DNA from: Neomegalonema sp.
GTDB taxonomy: Bacteria; Pseudomonadota; Alphaproteobacteria; Rhodobacterales; Rhodobacteraceae
Length of the DNA: 64,000 nucleotides
Reading direction: 5' to 3'
Assembly (NCBI RefSeq): GCF_028688855.1
Contig: NZ_JAQTXI010000004.1
Location: forward strand, 124,001 to 188,000
Numbering within the stretch: the first letter of the stretch is position 1; each line of letters begins with the position of its first letter. Positions 35,563 to 43,382 of this stretch are shown here, piece after piece. The notes beneath the pieces were generated by a model. That model saw only the letters and a list, made by a program, of their open reading frames with translations, had not been told where the DNA came from and made no database searches. Made by a program: the position numbers and the translations under genes.

Positions 35563-36784
35563 CGGAAGGGAAGCGCCCGAGGATCAAGGCCCGCTCGACG
35601 AGATTGCGCAATTCGCGCAGGTTCCCCGGCCAGTCTTGAGCCTGCAAGGCGGCCTCGACCTCGGGCGGAATGGGCAAGGCGGGACGGTTCAGCCTCTGCG
35701 CCAGCTGCGCCATGAAGAGTCGCGCCAGTTCGGGGACGTCCTCGCGGCGCTCCCGCAAGGGCGGCAGATGCAGCCGCACCACGTTGATCCGGTGGTAGAG
35801 ATCGGCCCGGAAGAGCCCCTCCGCCACCCTCGTCTCCAGATCGGCCTTGGCGGAGAAGATCAACCGCACGTCCACCGGAAAGGCGCGCTCCGCCCCGAGG
35901 GGCCGCACCCGGCGTTCTTCGAGAACCCGCAAAAGCTTCGCCTGAGTCGCGAGCGGGGCCTCCGCGATCTCGTCGAAGAAGAGCGTCCCGCCCCGCGCCT
36001 GAAGGAAAAGCCCCTCGCGCCGCCCCTTCGCCCCAGGGAAAGCCCCCTCGACATGGCCGAACAGCTCGGAGTCCGCCGTCTCCTCCGGCATGGCCGCGCA
36101 ATCGACGGGGATGAACGGGCGTTCCGCGCGGTCGGACAGGCTGTGGATCATCCGCGCCGCGACCTCCTTGCCCGTCCCGGATTCCCCGGTCAGCAGCACC
36201 GAGCTCGGCGAGGGCGCCGCCCGGGCTATGGCCGCGCGGATCTCCTCCAGGGCGGGCGCGGCGCCGGTCAGACGATCCGTCTCCTCCGAGGCGCGGCGGA
36301 TCTCGCGGCGCAGGAGGCTAATTTCGGCCTTGAGGCGGCTCCGCTCGACGGCGCGCAGGGCGGCGTTCAGGATCTGGTTCGCCCGGAAGGGTTTCAGCAC
36401 CAGATCGGCGGCGCCCGCCTGCATGGCCTCGATGGCCATTTCGAGATCGCCGAAAGCCGAGATCAGCACCACCGGCGGCGTATGGCCCGCCTCCCGCTGG
36501 CGCGCGAGCCAGTCGAGGCCCCGCGCCTCGCCGAGCATGTTGTCGAGGACGATCAGGTCGAAGGCCTCGACCGCGAGCCATTCCTCCGCCTCCTCCAGGT
36601 CGGAGGCCTGTTCGACCCGGCGGCAGCGCGGCCCGAGAATCCGCCAGAGGAAATTGCGCATCCCCGCCTCGTCGTCGACGATCAGCACGGAGATCCGGCT
36701 CAGAAGCTCGGCGTCGGAGGAGGACGCGTCCTGAAGGCTGGCGGCGGTCGGCAAGACGGCTCCTCCTCTTCCCGAACCGGGCAT
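35555..36784 (-). CDS. NtrC-type response regulator lacking the C-terminal DNA-binding domain, with GAFPGA loop
   Basis: This is a 409-residue protein. The receiver (31-140) has Asp81 and Lys131. The AAA+ domain has Walker A GESGTGK (200-206), Walker B GGTLFFDEI and the RADLYHRINVVRLHLPPLRER arginine region. The sigma-54 contact loop reads GAFPGA (247-252) instead of GAFTGA. The protein ends 20 residues after the AAA+ lid (NLVERALILGRFPSDG), so the usual Fis-type helix-turn-helix is absent, and the kinase start overlaps the stop, leaving no room for it. A TTG at 36754 with a perfect AGGAGG upstream is an alternative start. FlgR of Helicobacter and FleT of Rhodobacter are known activators without this domain. 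Confidence 0.9.
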   Translation of the reverse strand: MPGSGRGGAVLPTAASLQDASSSDAELLSRISVLIVDDEAGMRNFLWRILGPRCRRVEQASDLEEAEEWLAVEAFDLIVLDNMLGEARGLDWLARQREAGHTPPVVLISAFGDLEMAIEAMQAGAADLVLKPFRANQILNAALRAVERSRLKAEISLLRREIRRASEETDRLTGAAPALEEIRAAIARAAPSPSSVLLTGESGTGKEVAARMIHSLSDRAERPFIPVDCAAMPEETADSELFGHVEGAFPGAKGRREGLFLQARGGTLFFDEIAEAPLATQAKLLRVLEERRVRPLGAERAFPVDVRLIFSAKADLETRVAEGLFRADLYHRINVVRLHLPPLRERREDVPELARLFMAQLAQRLNRPALPIPPEVEAALQAQDWPGNLRELRNLVERALILGRFPSDG

Positions 36785-36810
36785 GTCCTGGGGGATGGGG
36801 CGCGCCGCGC

Positions 36811-37701
36811 TCAGGCGGAGGGGGCGGCCTGCGTCCACTCCTCGCGCAGCGCGGCGACGCAGTCAAGCAGCGCCTGAGCCATGGGCGAAGGCGGCGCGCG
36901 CGCCGCCGTGAGCAGGCCGAGGCTCGGTGCCGCCTCCTCGTCGTCCAGAGGATGCAGAAGGATGTCGTCCTCCGCGCTCAGGAGATGGCGGAAAGCCTCC
37001 GGGACCACGGCGCACCAGAGCCCCTCCCGCAGATGGGCCAGCACGCCGTCGAGCCCGGAGCAGACCACCGCCGCGCGGATCTTGCGCGGGGCGAACTCCC
37101 GACGCGCCATCTCCTCCGTCGCGCAGAGGGGCTGCGTCGAGGCGTCGCTCCAGCCATGGGCGAGGCCCGAGGCGAAGGGGTGGTCCTTGCGGCAGGCGAA
37201 GAGCGGCGCCTCGCGCCAGAGCGGCGTCCAGACGAGCCCTTCGGCCTCCTCCTCCGGGGCGCGGGTGAGGCCGCCCTCCAGCGCGAGGCCGCGCAGCCCT
37301 GCGAGGATCGCCTCCGGCGCAAGCTGGCTGATCGAGAGGCGGGCCAGAGGATTGCGGGCCTCGAAGCGGGCGGAGAGCGCCGGAACCAGAGGCGCCGCCG
37401 CCGAAAGGACGCCCAGCCGCAGGGTTCCCGTGAGGCCGCCCTTGCGCCGCCCGTCGAGGGCCGCGCGGAGGTCGCCGTAATCGGCGAGGATGCGGCGTCC
37501 CCAGATCAGCACGCGCTCGCCTTCGGCGGTGAGTCCCATGAAGCGCTGTCCCCGCAGGATCAGCGTGACGCCGAGATCCTCCTCCAGCTTGCGCAAGGCC
37601 AGCGACAAGGCGGGCTGGGTCACGCCGCAGAGATCCGCCGCGCGGCCGAAATGCCGCTCCTCGGCGAGGGTGACGAAGAAATCCAGATGACGGATGAGCA
37701 A
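36811..37701 (-). CDS. LysR-family transcriptional regulator
   Basis: This is a 296-residue protein starting at TTG 37701, which has GAGGAG 6 bases upstream. The longer frame to 37749 adds a non-native RSSSSRWTSRRG stretch. The N-terminal wHTH is LIRHLDFFVTLAEERHFGRAADLCGVTQPALSLALRKLEEDLG, and the effector domain follows (GTLRLGVLSAAAPLV). It is very similar to the LysR at 48911-49837. It is the fifth gene of the ACAD-PhnD-MetE-OsmC series on this strand and precedes the NtrC-type gene by 26 bases. It probably regulates that cluster. Confidence 0.93.
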   Translation of the reverse strand: MLIRHLDFFVTLAEERHFGRAADLCGVTQPALSLALRKLEEDLGVTLILRGQRFMGLTAEGERVLIWGRRILADYGDLRAALDGRRKGGLTGTLRLGVLSAAAPLVPALSARFEARNPLARLSISQLAPEAILAGLRGLALEGGLTRAPEEEAEGLVWTPLWREAPLFACRKDHPFASGLAHGWSDASTQPLCATEEMARREFAPRKIRAAVVCSGLDGVLAHLREGLWCAVVPEAFRHLLSAEDDILLHPLDDEEAAPSLGLLTAARAPPSPMAQALLDCVAALREEWTQAAPSA

Positions 37702-37717
37702 GGCGGCTCCTCTGCGG

Positions 37718-38185
37718 CTAGTCCAGCGGCTTGAAGAGGACCGCGACATCGGCGCCTCGCGCCAGCGTCTGGTAAAGAGGACAAAGGCGCAGCGCCTCCT
37801 GACAGAACTCCCCGAAGGCCTCGGGCGTCAAGCCTGTCCAGGCGTAGATCGTCGCGCGGATGCGGCTGAAATGCGGAGTCCCTCCGGCGCCCCTCACGCC
37901 GACCAGAGGCAGAGGATCGGCCAGTTGCAGCGCAAGGGAGCCCTCCAGATCCTCGACCGGCACGCCGCGCCTGCGGCCATGGGCGCGCAAAGTCAGCATG
38001 AGGCTGCTGAGCAAGGCGCCGGCGAAATAATCGACGCTGCTGATCTCCATGCTCTCGTTGTCGAAGCTGATCGCCGAGCCCACGGCGAAGGCGGTCTTGT
38101 CGGTGAAGACCTTCACCTCGCCGGAATCGCGGGAGACGGCGCGAAAGCTCATGTCGTGGAAGCGGGATTCATAGACCTCAGCCAT
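37718..38185 (-). CDS. OsmC/Ohr-fold protein with a single conserved cysteine
   Basis: This is a 155-residue protein. The OsmC pattern is visible in SSVDYFAGALLSSLMLTLRAHGRRRGVPVEDLEGSLALQL and LCPLYQTLA. OsmC/Ohr peroxidases use two cysteines. The second (LRLCP) is present, but the first is replaced by Ser in ALLSSLML, so normal thiol-peroxidase chemistry is doubtful. It overlaps the MetE-like gene by 8 bases. In this company it might bind or relay a sulfur or selenium compound; this is speculation. Confidence 0.8.
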   Translation of the reverse strand: MAEVYESRFHDMSFRAVSRDSGEVKVFTDKTAFAVGSAISFDNESMEISSVDYFAGALLSSLMLTLRAHGRRRGVPVEDLEGSLALQLADPLPLVGVRGAGGTPHFSRIRATIYAWTGLTPEAFGEFCQEALRLCPLYQTLARGADVAVLFKPLD

Positions 38186-39359
38186 GGCGCCGCCTGAGGA
38201 TCCGCGCGGCCTCGGTCATGGCCGAGACCTTGCGCCCGATGACCTCCTCGACGTTCATCGGGCGATTGGCGAAGGTCGCGAAGCCGCAATCGGGCGTCAG
38301 CATGAGGCGTTCCGGCGGCAGCCAGCGCAAGGCCTCTTCCGCGCGGTTCAGGATCTCCTCGACGCTCTCCACATGGTCGATGCGCGGATTGACGACGCCA
38401 AGGCCCAGGATCGTCCCGGAGCCGAACCGCCCATCCTCCAGCAGGGCCGAAAGCTCTCCGGCGCGGGGCGTGGAATATTCCAGCTCCAGCAGAGGCGCTT
38501 GGACTTCGGCGAAGAGATCCAGCAAAGGCGTATAGGGGCCGCTGAGCAGGGTGCTTTCGTCGCGGCTCCAGTTGCCGCGGCAGACATGCAGCGCCGCCAG
38601 AGAGCGGGCGCCGTCCACATGGGCCAGCACCGGCGCGATCAGCGAAGCGGCGAAGGCCAGCTCTTCGGCGGGATCCTTGCGCTCCGACAGGGCGGCGCAC
38701 ATGAAGGAGCGCGGGCGGCCCTCGGTGAAGATCACTTCGGTCAGCACGGGCTCGTCGAACTGGATGACGGCGGCGCCCGCCTCCTGAAGCCGGGAGACCT
38801 CCTGCTGGAGCAAAGCCACGACGTCGCGGCCCAATTCCTCCTTGTCGGCGTAGGCCCGCCCCGACAGAGGCGCCAGCCACATGGAGCGGGTCAGCAGATA
38901 GGGGCCGGGCAAGGTGACCTTCAGCGGCTTGTTGGCGCGCCGCTTCATCATCTCCAGTTCCGGCAGGGCGATTCCGCCGCGATCTCCGAGCCTTCCGGTG
39001 CAGATGGCGTTGCGGATGCTGACCGCAGGCACGTCCAGAATGGTCAGGATCTGCTCGAAGGCCTTCTTGTCCTCGATATGGTCGAGCAGCTGGCCCATAT
39101 CCATCATCTCGACGCCCGAGAGCCGATCCGCGACGAAAGACACGTAGTTGTCGCGGCCGAATTCGCCGCTCGTGAGGAGGTCGAGGCCCCAGTCCTCCTG
39201 AAGCGCGAGCGCCCGCCGCGTCTCCGCCTCGACCAGGGCGTCGAAGGCCTCGCGGGTCAGGGCGCCCTTGCGCAGGCCCCGCAAGCCGTCGAGGATCGCC
39301 CTGGGCCGGGGCAGGCTGCCCATCAGCGAGGTGGAGAACAGCGGCGGACGGGCGGCCAT
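38178..39359 (-). CDS. Core-MetE methyltransferase (cobalamin-independent methionine synthase catalytic domain only)
   Basis: This is a 393-residue protein with the C-terminal, zinc-binding barrel of MetE. The N-terminal folate-binding half of standard MetE (about 350 residues) is absent. Zinc ligands are visible: His258 and Cys260 (LHVC), a Glu near 292-294 (LELEY) and Cys358 (PDCGF). Substrate-loop features SLPRP and LTSGEFGRDN are also present. Core-MetE proteins (MesA-MesD groups) take methyl groups from donors other than methyl-folate. It sits 3 bases after the PhnD-like gene. The methyl donor is unknown. Confidence 0.88.
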   Translation of the reverse strand: MAARPPLFSTSLMGSLPRPRAILDGLRGLRKGALTREAFDALVEAETRRALALQEDWGLDLLTSGEFGRDNYVSFVADRLSGVEMMDMGQLLDHIEDKKAFEQILTILDVPAVSIRNAICTGRLGDRGGIALPELEMMKRRANKPLKVTLPGPYLLTRSMWLAPLSGRAYADKEELGRDVVALLQQEVSRLQEAGAAVIQFDEPVLTEVIFTEGRPRSFMCAALSERKDPAEELAFAASLIAPVLAHVDGARSLAALHVCRGNWSRDESTLLSGPYTPLLDLFAEVQAPLLELEYSTPRAGELSALLEDGRFGSGTILGLGVVNPRIDHVESVEEILNRAEEALRWLPPERLMLTPDCGFATFANRPMNVEEVIGRKVSAMTEAARILRRRHG

Positions 39360-39362
39360 GGC

Positions 39363-40196
39363 TCAGGCTTTCCCTGCGGAGGCGCCGAAGAACTTTAGAT
39401 AATCGCAGGCTTCCTGCAACTGGGCGAAGCCGCTGGTCCGGCCCGGAACCCAGGCTTTCAGCCCCTCCATGTCCATCATCGTCCTGTGGTCCGGATTGTT
39501 GTAATCCATGCGGTCGAGCACCTCCATCCAGCGCTCGAAACGCTCCGGCTGAAGGTCCGGGCGGCCGACGAAGATGCAGTGATCGAATTCCGGCGTGGCC
39601 GCGATGCTGACCACCTTGCCGGAATCGACGGTTCCGTCTTTCCTCCAGGCCTCCCAATTGAGGTCGAGGGCCGCCGCGGCGTCGACTTCGCCCGCCTGCA
39701 GGGCTTTCACGGCGTCCAGTTCGCCGCCGACGTGATCGCCATGCAGCCCCACGCCGACGTCGAAGCGCTTCTCGACGTAATCCTTTCCGAACTCCAGGCC
39801 ATGGCGGCGCAGCAGATTGATCGGGATCAGCCGCGCCTGAGGCGAATCCGAGGCCCCCAGCCCCACGACCTTGCCCTTGAGCCCCGCCAGGCTGGTCAGG
39901 CCGCTTTCCTTGCGCACGAGGAGATGGGTCTTGCGGTCGCGGTCGGCGTCGCGCATGGCGCCGTAGAGGCAACGCCCCTCGCCGCGCAGATGGCAGTCCA
40001 CCCAGGCGAGCGGAGAATTCCAGGCGATGTCGATCTCGCCCGCGAAGAGGCCGTCCACCTGGCTTTTGTAGTCGCTGTAGAATTCACATCGCGTCTCCAG
40101 CCCTTCCCGGCGGAAGAAATCGGCGATGATCCCCCAGATGACGGTGACCTTGGGATCGTAGATCACGGCCCCGACCTTGATCGCTTCGCTGCTCAT
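39363..40196 (-). CDS. PhnD-like solute-binding-fold protein without signal peptide
   Basis: This is a 277-residue protein of the phosphonate/phosphate-binding (PhnD, PF12974-type) fold: IDIAWNSPLAWVDCH, KVVGLGASDSPQARLIP and a DVGVGLHGDHVGGELDAVKALQAGEVDAAAALDLNWEAW stretch. It starts directly with SSEAIKVGAVIYDPK, so no export signal, and no permease or ATPase gene is near. It is therefore probably cytoplasmic and may bind or present a small molecule to the enzymes encoded beside it. Confidence 0.82.
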   Translation of the reverse strand: MSSEAIKVGAVIYDPKVTVIWGIIADFFRREGLETRCEFYSDYKSQVDGLFAGEIDIAWNSPLAWVDCHLRGEGRCLYGAMRDADRDRKTHLLVRKESGLTSLAGLKGKVVGLGASDSPQARLIPINLLRRHGLEFGKDYVEKRFDVGVGLHGDHVGGELDAVKALQAGEVDAAAALDLNWEAWRKDGTVDSGKVVSIAATPEFDHCIFVGRPDLQPERFERWMEVLDRMDYNNPDHRTMMDMEGLKAWVPGRTSGFAQLQEACDYLKFFGASAGKA

Positions 40197-40280
40197 GGCG
40201 TCAGTCTCTCCCTGGCTGAGTTCGGAAATCCTGACGGCGCGGAGAACCCCCTCCGCGCCGCCTTGCGACGGTCTTGCGGG

Positions 40281-41390
40281 TCAGGGGATCGGCTGATCGG
40301 TCAGGATCTTGCCGAGCCACAGGTTCAGCACGTCCACGCCGGGCGCCATGACCTGGCCGGCGTAGGCGTCGCGCAGGAAACGCTCGATGGGCAGGGCCTT
40401 GTTGTAGGCCTTGCCGCCGCCCACGCGCATCGCGAGCCGACCGCATTCGATGGCGGATTCCGCCGAGAAGATGCGCGCCGCGAGGATCTTCGGCAGAGCG
40501 TCGGCCTCGGCGCGGGCGGCCTCCAGAGTCAGGCTGCGGGCGGCGGCGGCGCGGACGTAGATGGCCGAAAGATGGTTCTGCACCGTCTCGATATGGCTGA
40601 GGGCCGAGCCGTCGGGATAGGTGCGCGATTTCGCATGCCCGGCGGCGAGCTCCCCGAGGGTGGCGCAGACGCCGCTGTAGATCGCCGCGAGGCCGGTCAC
40701 GAAGAAGATCGACACCACGCCGAGCAGCTGCTCCTGCCCTGAGCCCGCCGCGCCGATCCGGGCGTCGAAGCCGAGCTTCACGTCGTCGAGCAGCATCGGA
40801 CAGGAGATGTTGGAGCGCATGCCCAGTCCGTTCCAGGCGCTGCTCTGGAAGCTCACGCCCGGCGTGGAGAGCGGCAGGGCCCAGTTGTCGAGCTTGCCCT
40901 CCTCCTCGGCGCGCGTGATGATCATGTAGGTGGAGGCCTTGCCCGCCGAGGTCACCATGCTCTTGGCGCCGTTGATCGTCACGCCCTCGGGGCCGAAGGC
41001 CGCCTCGATCTGCGGATTGTAGAAATGCGTGCCGGAACCGAACTCGCTATAGGCGAGCGCCATGAATTTTCCGTCCAGCACGTCCTTGCAGATCCGGCGC
41101 TTCTGCGCCTCGTCGCCATGGGTCAGGGCGCATCTCAGGGCCACGTTGTGCATCATGTAGCAGAGCGCGGCGCTGGGATTGGCCTCGGCGAAGGCGAGGC
41201 AGGCCTCCGCATGCTCGGGCAGGCCGCCGCCCTGTCCGCCGAACTCCTCGGGGATCAGCAGCGCGAACCAGCCATGAGCGGCCATCTGCCTGAAGGCTTC
41301 GTCCGGAAAGGACGCCGTGGCGTCGCATTCGGCGCTGGTGGGCAGGACATGCGCGCGGGCGAAGTCCCTGGCCTGCTGATAGACGGACAT
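40281..41390 (-). CDS. Acyl-CoA-dehydrogenase-fold flavoprotein lacking the catalytic glutamate
   Basis: This is a 369-residue protein with the ACAD layout: an N-terminal helical domain, FALLIPEEFGGQG, the middle-domain ALAYSEFGSGTHF and INGAKSMVTSAGKAS, and the C-terminal helical domain. In acyl-CoA dehydrogenases the base is the Glu of Y-E-G-T. Here the aligned stretch is AYAGQVMAPGVDVL, with Ala349 where Glu is expected, and I see no Glu at the alternative IVD-type site. Loss of the base is typical of flavin monooxygenase or nitroalkane/DszC-type members. ATG 41390 has AGAGGAG 8 bases upstream. It is first in the cluster. Confidence 0.85.
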   Translation of the reverse strand: MSVYQQARDFARAHVLPTSAECDATASFPDEAFRQMAAHGWFALLIPEEFGGQGGGLPEHAEACLAFAEANPSAALCYMMHNVALRCALTHGDEAQKRRICKDVLDGKFMALAYSEFGSGTHFYNPQIEAAFGPEGVTINGAKSMVTSAGKASTYMIITRAEEEGKLDNWALPLSTPGVSFQSSAWNGLGMRSNISCPMLLDDVKLGFDARIGAAGSGQEQLLGVVSIFFVTGLAAIYSGVCATLGELAAGHAKSRTYPDGSALSHIETVQNHLSAIYVRAAAARSLTLEAARAEADALPKILAARIFSAESAIECGRLAMRVGGGKAYNKALPIERFLRDAYAGQVMAPGVDVLNLWLGKILTDQPIP

Positions 41391-41833
41391 TTCTGTTCTC
41401 CTCTGGCTGATGCGCCGTCGCCTGAAAGGGCGGGTCGCCGTCCGGCGCAAGTTCTGCGCTGGAGTCCCGGCTTCCTGATCGGGGCGCTGATTGCGCGGGC
41501 GGAGCCAGGCCGCGACCGGTTCCGCGCCCTGGCGTCGAAACCGCGCGGCGAAGGCGTCATCCGATGCGCGAGGTCGGCGCTTCGGGCTGGGTCTGAAGGA
41601 CGCGGACTCCGCCCGAGGCCCGCAAGCTCGGGCGCGGATCGATTCCGGAGAGGGGGGAGAGGAGATGGACGACGCTCATGGGGGCGTTTCCCTGTTCGGG
41701 GCGACGCGGACCCTCCGCAGCCGCAACCACATCCCTCTCTTGCCACCTCCCCACACGCCGGGCAAGGATTTCAGGCGGCGCGCGCAAGCCGGAGGGACGC
41801 AGGCGCCCGGGACGAGGGCGCCTGCGGGAGGCC
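41391..41833. promoter_or_regulatory. 443-bp intergenic region: promoter of the ACAD-MetE cluster
   Basis: Between the ACAD start and the nhaA stop (both minus strand). It must carry the cluster's promoter. A short minus-strand frame from ATG 41679 (40 codons, MSVVHLLSPLSGIDPRPSLR...) with high GC3 could be a leader peptide, but its Shine-Dalgarno is weak. The plus strand has a long purine run (GAGAGGGGGGAGAGGAG) before ATG 41665, but that frame runs into nhaA antisense and is not convincing. No clear operator seen. Confidence 0.4.
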
Positions 41834-43015
41834 TCACGCCTGACGGCTTCGTCCGGCGGAGCGCAGCACGAGATATCCGCCGAGGCCCGCGAGGAGCGAT
41901 CCGGCGAGAATGCCGAACTTCACCCGATCCTGAAGCGCGGGATCCGTGAAGGCGAGCAGCCCGATGAAGAGGCTCATGGTGAAGCCGATGCCGCAGAGCA
42001 GCGACAGCCCGAACATCTGCGTCCAGTTCGCGCCCGCCGGGAGCTCGGCGGCGCCGCTGCGGACCATCAGCACGACCGCACCGAAGACGCCGATCAGCTT
42101 GCCGAGCACCAGTCCCCCGGCCACGCCCAGAGACAGAGGCTCCGCCAGCACCGAGGGCGAGACCCCCGAGAAGGAGACTCCGGCGTTGGCGAATCCGAAG
42201 ATGGGCACGATCAGGAAGGCGACCGGCAGATGAAGGGCGTGCTCCAGCTTGCGCAGGGGAGAAACCTCCGCTCCGCCGGAGAGGGCCTTCAGCGGAACGG
42301 TCAGCGCCAGCAGCACGCCTGCGACCGTCGCATGGACGCCCGAACGCAGCACGAAGACCCAGAGCGCCAGACCCAGCAGCAGATAGAGCGGCAGGGACGC
42401 GACTCCGCGCAGATTGAGGGCGAGCAGCAGGCCCAGAATCGCCGCCGCTCCGGCGAGATCCCCGAGGGACAGGGAGCTGGTGTAGAACAGCGCGATGATC
42501 ACGACGGCGCCGAGATCGTCGATGATCGCCAGCGCGGCCAGAAACACCTTCAGGGAGGTCGGGACGCGCGGCCCGAGCAGAGACAGCACGCCCAGAGCGA
42601 AGGCGATGTCGGTCGCGGCGGGGATCGCCCATCCTCGGGCGGTGGCCGGATCCGAACCGTTGAAGGCGAGGTAGATCAGGGCGGGCGCGGCCATGCCGCC
42701 CGCCGCCGCGACGCCCGGCAGAAGCCGCCGCGTCCATGTGGAGAGCTCGCCTTCGGTCATCTCGCGCTTGATCTCGAGTCCGACGAGCAGGAAGAAGACG
42801 GCCATGAGCGCGTCGTTGACCCAGTGCTGGACGCTCAGAGGGCCGATGTAGGCGTGGACGGCGGAGAAATAGGCCTCGGCCCAGGGCGAATTGGCGATGA
42901 GGATCGCCAGCAGGGCGACGAACATCAGCAGAAGCCCGCCGGAGGCCTCGCTGTTCAGGAAGCGCCGCAGCAGGGAGCGGTCCCGGGGGGACGTCGCAGG
43001 GTGATGGGAGGACAT
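41834..43015 (-). CDS. nhaA: Na+/H+ antiporter NhaA
   Basis: This is a 393-residue protein with 12 membrane helices, aligned to E. coli NhaA with an offset of 3. The ion-binding aspartates are Asp136 (IPAATDIAFALGV), Asp166 and Asp167 (LAIIDDLGAVV). GLEIKREMTEGEL near the N-terminus and LLCGIGFTMSLFIG near the end are classical. It exports sodium in exchange for protons at alkaline pH. The upstream frame to 43087 is non-native. Confidence 0.96.
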   Translation of the reverse strand: MSSHHPATSPRDRSLLRRFLNSEASGGLLLMFVALLAILIANSPWAEAYFSAVHAYIGPLSVQHWVNDALMAVFFLLVGLEIKREMTEGELSTWTRRLLPGVAAAGGMAAPALIYLAFNGSDPATARGWAIPAATDIAFALGVLSLLGPRVPTSLKVFLAALAIIDDLGAVVIIALFYTSSLSLGDLAGAAAILGLLLALNLRGVASLPLYLLLGLALWVFVLRSGVHATVAGVLLALTVPLKALSGGAEVSPLRKLEHALHLPVAFLIVPIFGFANAGVSFSGVSPSVLAEPLSLGVAGGLVLGKLIGVFGAVVLMVRSGAAELPAGANWTQMFGLSLLCGIGFTMSLFIGLLAFTDPALQDRVKFGILAGSLLAGLGGYLVLRSAGRSRQA

Positions 43016-43382
43016 GAGTTCAGGAACCTCGAAACAGGTTGCATCCGGTTCTCCGTAAGTGAGGGGGATCCTCGGCGCACGCAGCACACGCCTGCTGGAT
43101 CATAGCCTGATCGCCGGCCGGATCCGAGAATTTTCCGGCGGATCCGCCTCCGGAGATCCGGAGACGGTCCGGGCGACGATGACCGACTCTTTCATGCGCA
43201 CGGCCATGCTCGAAGCTCACGCCTCCTGAAGAAGCCGGGCCAGAACCCGAGCCCGGGGTCTTGAGCATAATGTAGGGGTGGGCGGGGCCTGCGTCGTGAC
43301 GCTTTATGGTCGGGCCGCCAGATCAGGCGGCGCGACGACAAACCTTGCGCATAAAAAAACAGATCGAACATGGGAGGCAACG
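43016..43382. promoter_or_regulatory. 367-bp divergent region, nhaA leader and outer-membrane-protein promoter
   Basis: On the nhaA side the 90-base leader reads GAGGATCCCCCTC ... GGAGAACCGGATGCAACC ... GAGGTTCC. It can form GAGG/CCTC and GAACC/GGTTC hairpins, the second ending 8 bases before the ATG. nhaA genes in Proteobacteria can carry sodium-related RNA leaders, so this is a candidate. A CCGGGC/GCCCGG hairpin lies at 43235-43256. On the right side GGGAGG precedes ATG 43383. Confidence 0.35.

Noticed and set aside
41491-41949. Plus-strand frame with a strong purine run before ATG 41665.
   Set aside because: The product is Arg/Pro-rich and runs antisense into nhaA; the purine run is more likely chance.
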